From Paenibacillus sp. LHD-117 (GTDB taxonomy: Bacteria > Bacillota > Bacilli > Paenibacillales > Paenibacillaceae), in the NCBI RefSeq assembly GCF_030929555.1, contig NZ_JAVFVT010000004.1:1-64000 (forward strand): 64,000 nt of DNA. Direction: 5' to 3'. Within the stretch, counting starts at the first letter, position 1. Each line of letters starts with the position of its first letter. The position numbers were made by a program, and so were the translations under genes. The notes under the pieces are model-generated. The model was not told the DNA's origin, did not search any database, and worked only from the letters and a program-made list of their open reading frames with translations. Of this stretch, positions 1 through 7,197 are shown one piece after another.

Positions 1-33
1 TGTCTGCTAATACCGCGATTAGACGGGCATTTG

Positions 34-366
34 CTACAACACCCCACCCATAACTGGTTGTAGTTTCCTGATCGCCCTATTCGAGTTGCTTGATATTATG
101 GGCTTTCGAAATTTAGGTTTAACAACTTGCTCATGAATTTCCGTAGGTGCATAACCAGTCTTTGTGCAGCCTGAAAGCTTCAACTTATCGTTGAAAACAA
201 ATGATAACGATTCACATTTAGGGTGTGGAATTACAATTATATTATTTTTATCTATCACATCAATCTTCCAATTGTTTTCATTAGAGTACAATTCTACTCG
301 GCTGAGTATGCTACTTACGCTATCATATGATGATGCAGTACCTTCGTAATGAATTGATAAACCCAA
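34..366 (-). CDS. Small protein of unknown function, MxLSIHYxG type
   Basis: I do not recognise a function. The 110-residue product opens with MGLSIHYEG, an opening I have seen on small conserved proteins of unknown role; this is memory, not a search. No signal peptide or membrane segment is visible and the C-terminus is basic. The start is TTG at 366, chosen because a strong GGGAGGTC site lies six bases upstream. The gene is AT-rich and sits in a row of small minus-strand genes separated by repeats, the left end of which is cut by the window edge. Confidence 0.6.
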   Translation of the reverse strand: MGLSIHYEGTASSYDSVSSILSRVELYSNENNWKIDVIDKNNIIVIPHPKCESLSFVFNDKLKLSGCTKTGYAPTEIHEQVVKPKFRKPIISSNSNRAIRKLQPVMGGVL

Positions 367-432
367 TTTTAAGACCTCCCGAGTATCCGCATTTCAATAA
401 ACTCGACTATTTTCACCGCCAATTACTCCTAA

Positions 433-547
433 GATATTCGCGAAGTCATTCAACAATCCTGCCCTTTAGCTTAATGGAAAATGGAGCAACTGCCGAACCG
501 CAAGCTGCTCCAAAGTGTATTGAACTAAAGTGTCCCGTTAGCGTAAT
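433..547. repeat. 115-bp intergenic repeat, copy 1
   Basis: This stretch matches positions 3240-3354 over the same 115-bp length with about 99 identities by hand alignment. It contains a CCTGCCCTTTAGCTTAATGG box, a hairpin with arms TGGAGCA and TGCTCCA and an inner TGC/GCA pair, and a closing box GTGTCCCGTTAGCGTAAT. The hairpin arms are identical in both copies although the loop differs, so the structure seems to be conserved. It separates two minus-strand genes. Confidence 0.85.
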
Positions 548-554
548 CAACGAA

Positions 555-968
555 TCACTTATTCGTTAATATGTATCTCGGCGGAGAACCAAATTCTTGC
601 TCTGCTTCGAAATAAATAAGCTTGTTTGGAATGCACGAAATAAGGGTCGGCATTCCAAGACCAACTGCCTTTTCTAAAGCTGATGTTAGAGGCATCTCTT
701 GACCATCAATACTGTCATTCCAAGAAATCACATAACAATTATCTCCTGCATCATGTTTCTTCAATAAAGTCGCAATATGCAAGTAATTAGAATTGGGCTT
801 CGGTATTTCTGTCATGTAGTGCTCATTCAAAGTCTGCTTATAGTGATGGTTGAGACGACCTATCGCATCCTTACGTTTTTTTGGAGAAGACAACTCGAAC
901 AGAACCCGTTCTTGGATTCTCTTCTCAAAAAATGTTTTTACTACGATGGTTTCTAATTCACTGTTCAA
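555..968 (-). CDS. Hypothetical protein, cassette-region gene
   Basis: Function not recognised. The 137-residue product has no signal peptide and no transmembrane segment. The first half is lysine- and arginine-rich (a SSPKKRKDAIGRLNHHY segment near residue 30), the second half is mixed alpha/beta in character and ends in TNK. The start is TTG at 968 with TAGGTG just upstream. It lies between the first 115-bp repeat and a lone CCCGTTAGCTTAAT box, and shares the AT-rich codon use of its neighbours. Confidence 0.6.
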   Translation of the reverse strand: MNSELETIVVKTFFEKRIQERVLFELSSPKKRKDAIGRLNHHYKQTLNEHYMTEIPKPNSNYLHIATLLKKHDAGDNCYVISWNDSIDGQEMPLTSALEKAVGLGMPTLISCIPNKLIYFEAEQEFGSPPRYILTNK

Positions 969-1026
969 TCTTCACACCTACTTATTTATCTACTAATACA
1001 ATTATAAACGCTTTTAAGCATCACTG

Positions 1027-1046
1027 CCTGCCCGTTAGCTTAATGA
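1027..1046. repeat. Lone CCCGTTAGCTTAAT box
   Basis: The run CTGCCCGTTAGCTTAATGAC matches the boxes inside the 115-bp repeats. It lies between two minus-strand genes, as the other boxes do. Confidence 0.6.
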
Positions 1047-1094
1047 CCTTATCATCAAACTATGGTAAGGCTTAGCTTTTATTCAACATGTAAC

Positions 1095-1652
1095 CTACTT
1101 TACAGATTCCGCTATTCCAAAGAGCACATCCGCTGTAACATGATTCCCTATCCGACTATCTACTGACAGACGGTACTGCCATCCGTTTTTTTCAAACAAT
1201 AAAATATTGAATCCTCCCCTAGCCTTTGGGGATTTTGTTGTAAAGTAAACTGCTTCACTACCGTCTTTAAATTTGTATTTTTTCCCATCTCTCTTTAACT
1301 TCCCATAGGCTAATTTCTGCTCAATAGGTCTTACATCAATCATATAGTGGTTTTTGCCGTGAGATTCATGGAGGTATTCTATTTGTAATTCGTCGTTATA
1401 ATTCTCCTTGTCGTTTACACATCTACCCAAATGATGAGTAAATTCCATAGGTGGTAATTTAATTGGCAATTTAAGTTCTCTTTGATTAAGCGTTTCGCAT
1501 TCCTTTAACGCTTTCCCAACCGACTTATACCCGATTTCGATATATGGCTCATCTAATTGAGGAACATCGCTCTGTGGTGCTACACTTGATGCAAATATTT
1601 CGTTTGTAAACAAGTTACTCAGTAGTAAACAAATTATCAGAAAGCGGCTCAT
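1095..1652 (-). CDS. Secreted hypothetical protein
   Basis: The protein starts MSRFLIICLLLSNLFTNEIFAS, a Sec-type signal peptide with a probable cut after the alanine/serine stretch near residue 22. The start at 1652 is preferred over the in-frame ATG at 1688 because GGGTGG lies eight bases before it and because the signal peptide then begins the protein. The mature part of about 160 residues has two cysteines (near the LKECET and GRCVND segments) that could pair outside the cell. I cannot assign a function. It lies in the cassette-like region. Confidence 0.65.
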   Translation of the reverse strand: MSRFLIICLLLSNLFTNEIFASSVAPQSDVPQLDEPYIEIGYKSVGKALKECETLNQRELKLPIKLPPMEFTHHLGRCVNDKENYNDELQIEYLHESHGKNHYMIDVRPIEQKLAYGKLKRDGKKYKFKDGSEAVYFTTKSPKARGGFNILLFEKNGWQYRLSVDSRIGNHVTADVLFGIAESVK

Positions 1653-1742
1653 GATATAACACCACCCTTTTTTAGGTAGTGTACCCATAGCCGATTATTT
1701 GTACTCGAACCACGAATCGCTTCTAATTTAGAGTGCGTTAAA

Positions 1743-1772
1743 CTGCCCGTTACATCAACGAAAAACGGCAGC
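1743..1772. repeat. CTGCCCGTT hairpin
   Basis: CTGCCCGTT pairs with AACGGCAG downstream with one bulged base. Its left arm matches the TGCCCGTTA core of the other intergenic boxes, so it is probably a degenerate member of the same set. Confidence 0.45.
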
Positions 1773-1807
1773 CGATCGTGTGACCGGTTGCCATCGAAAA
1801 TAATTTT

Positions 1808-2059
1808 CTATACGCTTTGCTTTTGTTGATTCAACTCTCTACGAAGCTTTCCTCGAAATCCTAAATTCACTGTCGAAACAGCTTTATCAACGATTTTCGC
1901 ATCTACTAAGCTGCATTTCTTGCAGACCGTCACTAGCTTACCTTCCGAGTTAGTCGCAGAATAAAGCAACTTTATTCTGGTCGCAAGGCAAATGGGACAG
2001 GTTCCTCTACCTCTAGAAAGTGTATTCCACAAACCCTTACCGCGTTTCGTTTTAGCCAT
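1808..2059 (-). CDS. Small zinc-ribbon-like protein
   Basis: The 83-residue basic protein has two CxxC pairs, CPIC near residue 21 and CKKC near residue 46, the spacing of a treble-clef or zinc-ribbon fold. The N-terminus MAKTKRGKGLW and the C-terminus are rich in lysine and arginine, which suggests contact with nucleic acid; that is inference. The start ATG follows AAAGGAG. Length and pattern recall small ribosomal-type zinc proteins, but I do not recognise it as one. It belongs to the AT-rich cassette-like block. Confidence 0.65.
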   Translation of the reverse strand: MAKTKRGKGLWNTLSRGRGTCPICLATRIKLLYSATNSEGKLVTVCKKCSLVDAKIVDKAVSTVNLGFRGKLRRELNQQKQSV

Positions 2060-2172
2060 TAGGAGCTCCTTTCAATATTGAAACATTAATAATGCCAATT
2101 TCTGTATGAACTGACTTTAATGATACTAATTCAGTATATAAATATAAAGGTAAAGAACAGTTATGGTAAAAG

Positions 2173-2260
2173 TATCCTGCCCCTTAATAAAAACAAGGAG
2201 CAGCTGCATGACAGATTCTGCTCCTTGTTTTTTCAACTAATGTGTCCCGTTAGCTCAATA
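2173..2260. repeat. Diverged copy of the intergenic repeat with terminator-like hairpin
   Basis: The order of blocks matches the 115-bp repeat: ATCCTGCCCCTTAAT, then a hairpin around GGAGCAG/CTGCTCC, then AACTAATGTGTCCCGTTAGC. Here the hairpin is extended to about 12 bp (AACAAGGAGCAG with CTGCTCCTTGTT) and is followed by TTTTTT on the plus strand, so it could also end transcription. The 336 bases between the flanking genes (2060-2396) hold this copy, the palindrome that follows and an AT-rich stretch. Confidence 0.7.
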
Positions 2261-2310
2261 GTCTTATGTTTTAATTAGAGTCGCTGCTTATAGTTGTGAG
2301 GCTTGCCGAA

Positions 2311-2400
2311 CACCTAACGCAGTGACGTCCCGACGGGCTTAGGGGGCTGGATGTGGTCACTCGCTTCTCAGAGTGACCCGGAGCGTCAATATGGTGTTAG
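2311..2400. repeat. attC-like imperfect palindrome
   Basis: The 90-bp GC-rich stretch begins ACCTAACGCAGTGACGTC and ends GCGTCAATATGGTGTTAG. The ends are imperfect inverted repeats. The centre is a perfect 8-bp stem, GGTCACTC with GAGTGACC, around an 8-base loop. The left end fits the RYYYAAC consensus of integron attC sites; the right end GTTAGCC differs from GTTRRRY at one place. The likeness to attC is my inference from shape and end sequence. The right end runs into the stop codon of the nucleotidyltransferase gene. Confidence 0.55.
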
Positions 2401-2413
2401 CCGAAGGAAGTTC
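2396..2413. repeat. 18-bp inverted repeat, left arm
   Basis: GTTAGCCGAAGGAAGTTC is the reverse complement, with one mismatch, of 3185-3202. The two arms bound the nucleotidyltransferase gene. This arm encodes the last residues (RTSFG) and the stop codon of that gene. Confidence 0.8.
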
Positions 2414-3164
2414 TGGAAGCAGCCATTGCATTTAAGGCGTTCTCAAAATAGCTATATACTTCATCTGCAATTCCCAGAAACTCTTCAACAAGTACATTAC
2501 TATCCAAGTAACAAGCATACAGATAATCAACTAAAGCGGAGTCAATCTCACAATAGTTTAATATGGCATTCTTCATCTTAATAATGTCATCTTGCCATAC
2601 ACCTGTATCTTCTAAAACCAAAGAGTATAATGCACGAATTAATCTCTTAGAGTAACCTTTAATATATCTAGTTTTCATTGTGTTATCACTAGCATTAGAA
2701 AGTAAACTATGTATACGATCTACTTCCTCCTTGGTCTCTGTATTTAAGTCTAAAATGAACTCTGGAGAAATAATTATCGGTGGTACTTTTTCACCAACGT
2801 CATGACCATATATGCAAACACAAATTATCTTTACCCAAAAACCCCACTCATTTGGTTTACTTAATACATCGTCAATCGAGCAAATTATCGTATCAATCTT
2901 AGTTACTACTGGATATTCTTCCAAAAGCCTGTCTTTAATATTTGACAATCTTTCGTAATCAATATCTTTGGGATTTACACATACAATAGTAAAGTCTGCA
3001 TCTGACTTAAAAGGTTTAGCAGTTCCTTTTGGAATCGAGCCACACATATAAATGCTATGAATCTTACCTTTAAATTCGGTAAGTATATTATCTATATACT
3101 TATCAACAAAATCCTTATATTCACTTTGTATTACAATTCTATTTATAACTTTTTCTAATATCAT
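2397..3164 (-). CDS. Nucleotidyltransferase-domain protein
   Basis: Residues near 42-58 read GSIPKGTAKPFKSDADF, the polymerase-beta-type nucleotidyltransferase signature (GS, then a metal-binding DxD), so the protein probably transfers a nucleotide from NTP to a small molecule, RNA or protein. A further acidic residue expected for metal binding is probably in KIDTII near residue 92. The 255-residue length and helical C-terminal half fit adenylyltransferases that modify aminoglycosides or toxin-antitoxin MNT proteins, but the substrate cannot be read from sequence. ATG follows TAGGAGGAG. The gene is bounded by an 18-bp inverted repeat and next to an attC-like palindrome, as if it were a mobile cassette. 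Confidence 0.8.
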   Translation of the reverse strand: MILEKVINRIVIQSEYKDFVDKYIDNILTEFKGKIHSIYMCGSIPKGTAKPFKSDADFTIVCVNPKDIDYERLSNIKDRLLEEYPVVTKIDTIICSIDDVLSKPNEWGFWVKIICVCIYGHDVGEKVPPIIISPEFILDLNTETKEEVDRIHSLLSNASDNTMKTRYIKGYSKRLIRALYSLVLEDTGVWQDDIIKMKNAILNYCEIDSALVDYLYACYLDSNVLVEEFLGIADEVYSYFENALNAMAASRTSFG

Positions 3165-3184
3165 ATAGACTCCTCCTAAACTAA

Positions 3185-3202
3185 GAACTTCTTTCGGCTA
3201 AC
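3185..3202. repeat. 18-bp inverted repeat, right arm
   Basis: GAACTTCTTTCGGCTAAC is the partner of 2396-2413. It lies just upstream of the ribosome binding site of the nucleotidyltransferase gene. Confidence 0.8.
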
Positions 3203-3239
3203 GTCTTTTTGCGAACTTCGTAAATTCGTCATGACTTAA

Positions 3240-3354
3240 GTTATTCGCGAAATCATTCAACTATCCTGCCCTTTAGCTTAATGGAAAATGGAGCAGCTGC
3301 CGAATAGCAATTTGCTCCATGGTGTATTGAACTAACGTTCCTCGTTAGTTTAAT
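3240..3354. repeat. 115-bp intergenic repeat, copy 2
   Basis: Partner of 433-547 at equal length, about 86 percent identical by hand count. The TGGAGCA/TGCTCCA stem and inner TGC/GCA pair are kept while the loop differs. The final box has decayed to CTCGTTAGTTTAAT. It lies just after the acetyltransferase pseudogene in gene orientation. Confidence 0.85.
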
Positions 3355-3362
3355 ACAACATG

Positions 3363-3919
3363 TTATCCTTGTATCTTTGCAAAAATGAAGGTGTCCCTCA
3401 ATTCACTTCCATCAGCCGATAAATCTTCGTTTTTGAAAGTACCCTCAAGTTCAAAGTATAATCGCTCAGGTATTAACTTGCTTCTTGTATTTTTTGTATC
3501 ACAACGTATTTCCAACCTTCGGGCATTCAACTGGCTAAAAGCAAAATCACAAATACCTTTAACTGCTTCAGTCATATACCCATTGCAACTAAAACGTGTA
3601 TGTATCCAATATCCAATTTCAAATTTCCGTACATCCCAATCTATGCTGTGTAAGCTTGACGTAGCAACAAATTGTCCCGTTTCTTTCAAAAAGACAAGGA
3701 ATCTTAGACTTTCACGACTTAAAAATTTTACATACGCCTCTCTAACTGCAAGTTCAATATGGTTGGTTCATTTTGTACAAACTTTAACCAAGGTTTCAAT
3801 TCATCTATCGAAGCATTAACGGCTTCAAACACAACCTTACCATCCCCTGGTTTTATCATTCTAATTACTAATCGTTCAGTATGAAACTCATCTGGAAAAT
3901 CAATCATAATAGGTTTCAT
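3363..3919 (-). pseudogene. GNAT acetyltransferase (RimJ/RimL type), frameshifted
   Basis: Two reading frames together give one RimJ/RimL-like N-acetyltransferase. The first part begins MKPIMIDFPDEFHTERLVIR at 3919, after AAAGGAG, and runs in frame through FVQNEPT. The second part continues in another frame as IELAVREAYVKFLSRESLRF and then LKETGQFVATSSLH to the end. The break is at about 3759-3761, where two bases (AT) stand between the T and I codons, probably from a small deletion. The acetyl-CoA region (YWIHTRFSCNGYMTEAV) is in the second part. Such enzymes acetylate protein N-termini or small molecules. A sequencing error could mimic this break. Confidence 0.75.
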
Positions 3920-3991
3920 AAATTTCTCCTTTGGTTTATTCCTATCATACAATTCTTATATCGTGCGCGTAACTTTAGCGGAATGGGATTT

Positions 3992-4237
3992 TCATTCCTT
4001 TACTTCGACTAAATCTTCATCATCGCCAATTATTTCAAGAATCGGCTTTTTAAACGCCATTAGAATGGATTGAATCTTTTCCTCTAAGTGTTCCTTACTA
4101 TCACCGCTAAGCACATTCTTACCCCATATCCATGAATCAGGAATGCCATTCTCATAATAAACTTCACATACATCATAGGAAACGAGCCCGTTTTTACAAT
4201 CTTTCTTTAGAACCCTGTAATTCCAATATCTATCCAA
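3992..4237 (-). CDS. Small conserved protein, WNYRV...VYYENG...KPILE type
   Basis: The 81-residue product has a pattern I know from small bacterial proteins of unknown function: WNYRV near the start, then EVYYENGIPDSW, and near the end LMAFKKPILEI. I know no role for the family. No signal or membrane segment is visible and the tail is acidic. The start is TTG at 4237, with AAGGGG eight bases upstream. It follows a gene fragment and precedes the broken acetyltransferase, at the edge of the AT-rich block. Confidence 0.65.
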   Translation of the reverse strand: MDRYWNYRVLKKDCKNGLVSYDVCEVYYENGIPDSWIWGKNVLSGDSKEHLEEKIQSILMAFKKPILEIIGDDEDLVEVKE

Positions 4238-4352
4238 TACTCATTCCCCTTCAGTTTTTCACCATCTGTATAGTCATTATTTTTCTCATATTGTTTTTGA
4301 ACTAATACAACTTTATTTTCCGAGTCTAACACTATATTTTTCAGTCTAATAC

Positions 4353-4445
4353 TTAATTCTCTTTGGACAATAATGAGCCAATACCCCCTATTGTAACCGC
4401 TTCGTCATCCGAATAAAATAGGAATTTCCCAGAAGGAATCAGGTA
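4353..4445 (-). pseudogene. C-terminal fragment of an unknown gene
   Basis: An open stretch of 30 codons ends in KFLFYSDDEAVTIGG and then IGSLLSKEN before TAA at 4353. It looks like a real protein end but has no start and is closed upstream by a stop at 4446-4448, where the AT-rich block gives way to the sugar operon. I read it as the remainder of a gene cut at the junction. The 288 bases between the flanking genes hold this fragment and the terminator. Confidence 0.4.
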
Positions 4446-4476
4446 TTACGCTCCTTTTATTTGATTCCCTAACGCG

Positions 4477-4514
4477 AAAGCCGGTACCGAACGTTTACGT
4501 CCGGTACCGGCTTT
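4477..4514 (-). terminator. Terminator of the GH35/sugar ABC operon
   Basis: Perfect 13-bp arms AAAGCCGGTACCG and CGGTACCGGCTTT around a 12-base loop, 13 bases past the stop of the binding-protein gene. The T run is short, so termination may be partial. Confidence 0.7.
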
Positions 4515-4526
4515 GTTGGGCCGTGA

Positions 4527-6149
4527 TTATCCTTCCATCAGCTTCTTGTATTCGTCCATCTGGCGCTGCAGCTCGGCAAGCACTTTATCGTAGCCGGCCG
4601 TCTTCAGCTTATTGCGGAACTCCTCGACGGCTTTCGCCGGATCGCCGGCTTTGCCGTACGTGATGGCCGGGCCCATCTCGCCGGATACTTGCGTGATCGC
4701 GGTCAGCTCCGCTTCCACCGGCGTTTTGTCGAAGACGAATTGGCCGTACGGATACGTCTTTTTGATGGCGTCGTATTCGGCGTAATACGTTTCTTCGACC
4801 TGATCCCATACCGTAGAGCTAGGAATTTCGAATTTGTCCACGCGGCCACCCCAGAAGTCGGCGTAGAAGCCGTGTTTCGCTTCGTCATAGCCTTCGGGCT
4901 GGAAGCGCTTTCCGTCCTTGATCTCGTATTGCACGCCTTCGAGGCCGTAGTTGATCAATTGGTAGATTTGTTCGTCGTTGCGGATGAGATCGTATGCCAT
5001 CAGGGCTCGTTCCGGATTTTTGCTGTGCGCGCCGACCGACGTGCCACCGTGGGTGATCGACAGCTCCAGCAGGTTCGTGCCCCTCGTCCGGGCGAACGGG
5101 AACATCTGCAGTTCCGAACCCGGCTGGTCTTTATCCATCTGGACGCGCAGCGCCCCGAACGTCTGTGTATGATGTTGGTCCATGCCCGTTAGTCCGGCGC
5201 GCAGAGCGGCGCGGGTGTCGTTTTTGTTGTTCAGCACATCCTCGCGCCAGAAGCCGCGGTCCGCCCAATCCTTCATCATCGTCGCGAACTTGAGGAACGT
5301 GTCCTCGAATACGGGGCTGTTCACCGTATATTTGTCATCAAACGATTTGGTCGCGAAGATCGGCAGGTAACCCGTCGAGATCGGAAGCTCCAGGTTGTCG
5401 CTGTTCGAGGTGAAGAAGCCGCCGAACGTGCTCGACTGCCCCGCCGCGTCCCAAGGGAACACATCCGGTTTGTTGTCCTTGATGTACTGCAGGTACTTGC
5501 CGATCGTCTCCCAATCTTTGATCGGTTCGGTAATGCCCGCTTCCTTCGCCCAGTCGTCGCGGTAGTAGAAGCCGTGGTTGACCCACTGCGTGTAATCGTT
5601 CTCCGGAATCAGAACGATGTTGCCGTTATATTTGCTCTGCGCCCAGTCCTCTTCCGGTATGGAGTTCCACGTCTGCGGCGCGTACGTCGGCAGCAGCTCG
5701 TCCAGGTTCAGGAACGCGCCTCGCTGCGCATTGCCCCATGTATCGAGCCAGTCGGTACCGATCGTGATCAGGTCGATCGGTTCGCCGGAAGCGAGCGTCA
5801 GATTATATTTTGTTTGCCAGTCCGCCCATTCAACCCACTTCCATTCCAGCTCGGCGTTGATTTTTTCCTTCATTAATTTGTTCACTTCGGCCATGACCGC
5901 CTCGAATTGCCCGTTTGTCGGTTTGTTGCCCAGCACGACATAGCTGATCTTCACGAACTTCGAAGTGTCGATGCCCTTGTCGCCGGTATCTTCGCTCCCC
6001 TTGTTCTCCGTGTTGCCTTGGTTGTTCCCTCCTGTGTTCCCTCCTGTGTTGCCCGCGTTGCTGCCTCCGTTGTTGCCCGAGCAAGCCGCTAGCGTAAATA
6101 CCATCACAATCGCGATAACCAAAGCGGAAATCTTTTTCATTCTCGACAT
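4527..6149 (-). CDS. Sugar ABC transporter substrate-binding lipoprotein
   Basis: This is the extracytoplasmic binding component of a type I carbohydrate importer. The start ATG at 6149 follows GGGGAG; the longer frame upstream has no signal. Residues 1-23 form a lipoprotein signal (MKKISALVIAIVMVFTLAAC), with Cys23 as the lipid anchor, then a Gly/Asn-rich linker. The mature part has the extracellular solute-binding family 1 pattern seen in LipO-like proteins of Paenibacillus, with a 540-residue length usual for the large subfamily that works with LplB/LplC-type permeases. It is the last gene of an operon with a GH35 enzyme, so a beta-galactoside oligosaccharide is the likely ligand; that is inference. 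No ATPase gene lies in the cluster, so a shared MsmX-type ATPase is expected. Confidence 0.9.
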   Translation of the reverse strand: MSRMKKISALVIAIVMVFTLAACSGNNGGSNAGNTGGNTGGNNQGNTENKGSEDTGDKGIDTSKFVKISYVVLGNKPTNGQFEAVMAEVNKLMKEKINAELEWKWVEWADWQTKYNLTLASGEPIDLITIGTDWLDTWGNAQRGAFLNLDELLPTYAPQTWNSIPEEDWAQSKYNGNIVLIPENDYTQWVNHGFYYRDDWAKEAGITEPIKDWETIGKYLQYIKDNKPDVFPWDAAGQSSTFGGFFTSNSDNLELPISTGYLPIFATKSFDDKYTVNSPVFEDTFLKFATMMKDWADRGFWREDVLNNKNDTRAALRAGLTGMDQHHTQTFGALRVQMDKDQPGSELQMFPFARTRGTNLLELSITHGGTSVGAHSKNPERALMAYDLIRNDEQIYQLINYGLEGVQYEIKDGKRFQPEGYDEAKHGFYADFWGGRVDKFEIPSSTVWDQVEETYYAEYDAIKKTYPYGQFVFDKTPVEAELTAITQVSGEMGPAITYGKAGDPAKAVEEFRNKLKTAGYDKVLAELQRQMDEYKKLMEG

Positions 6150-6258
6150 TTTCGTTCTCCCCTTTGTTTTCCTTAGTTCGGGCTGATCGCCCGTTATGTG
6201 AAGAGGCCAAGGCGAAACAGCTTTCGCTGTCCTTTGGCGGCCTCGCGCACATCGCCTA

Positions 6259-7167
6259 TCAGCCTTTGACGGCCCCAACCGTAATGCCCTTAATAAAATA
6301 ACGCTGCACGAACGGGTAGAACAGGATAACCGGACCGGTTGCGACGACCGCGGTCGCCATCTTCATCGACTCCAGCGGCACGTCCCGTAGCTCTACGTTG
6401 GAAGCGGCTGCGGAATTGCGGATGAAGTCCGCTTGGGTGACGGCATTGTACAGGAAGAGCTGTAGCGGCCGGTATTTCACATCCGGCAGGAATAACATGG
6501 CGTGGTACCATTCGTTCCAATACCCCAAGGCGATGAACAGGCCGATGGTTGCGAGCGCCGGGGTCGTCATGGGGAGGATCAGCTTCATGAAGATCGTAAA
6601 GTCGCCGGCCCCGTCGATCTTCGCCGATTCCGTAATGGCATGAGGAATCGATCGGACGAAACTTTTCATCATGATAATAAGGAACGGACTAAGAAGGCCC
6701 GGCAGCAATACGGCAAGATAACTGTTTTTGAGGCTCAAATATTGCGTCATCAACAGGTAAAACGGTACGAGCCCTCCGGAGAACAGCGTCGTGAAATAGA
6801 TGAAAAACGAAATGCCGTTCCGGTAGCCGAAATCCGGCCGCTGCAGCGCGTAGCCCGTCATCGCGACCAGGAATAAGCCGGCCGCGGTGCCCAAGATTGT
6901 AATGCCGAACGTAACGAGATAAGATCCGGCCATGTATTCGGGATTTTCGAATACGATCCGGTAGGCGAACGTACTGAATTCCTTGGGCCAAAAGTTAAAG
7001 CCGAACCGCTTGATCGAATCCTCGGACGTAAACGATGTGCCGAGCACGAGCAGGAACGGCAGCAGGCAACAGAGGGCGAACAGGGAGATGAACACGTACC
7101 CGAACGCCTGGACGGCAATGCCGCTGGCGTCGGTACGGATGCTGCGCGATTCCCCTGTATTTTCCAT
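6259..7167 (-). CDS. Carbohydrate ABC transporter permease, LplC type
   Basis: Integral membrane protein of about 302 residues with six predicted membrane segments and the coupling motif of binding-protein-dependent permeases (ESAKIDGAGDFTIFMKLILP, around residue 190). It pairs with the upstream permease to form the channel. ATG at 7167 is preferred over GTG at 7176 because GGAGG lies eight bases before it and would overlap the GTG. It follows the first permease by 30 bases and precedes the lipoprotein gene by 109 bases. The C-terminal VGAVKG end is typical of this subfamily. Confidence 0.92.
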   Translation of the reverse strand: MENTGESRSIRTDASGIAVQAFGYVFISLFALCCLLPFLLVLGTSFTSEDSIKRFGFNFWPKEFSTFAYRIVFENPEYMAGSYLVTFGITILGTAAGLFLVAMTGYALQRPDFGYRNGISFFIYFTTLFSGGLVPFYLLMTQYLSLKNSYLAVLLPGLLSPFLIIMMKSFVRSIPHAITESAKIDGAGDFTIFMKLILPMTTPALATIGLFIALGYWNEWYHAMLFLPDVKYRPLQLFLYNAVTQADFIRNSAAASNVELRDVPLESMKMATAVVATGPVILFYPFVQRYFIKGITVGAVKG

Positions 7168-7197
7168 GGGTTGCACCTCCTTCTAAGTCGTTCAAAA

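Noticed and set aside
2311..2400. Certain integron attC site
   Set aside because: One end differs from the consensus, and no integron integrase is seen, so only a likeness is claimed.
2397..3164. Aminoglycoside resistance gene
   Set aside because: The nucleotidyltransferase signature is clear, but it does not by itself give the substrate, and I recognise no specific ANT family.
4703..5943. Small frames within the binding-protein gene
   Set aside because: All overlap the well-supported lipoprotein gene in other frames.
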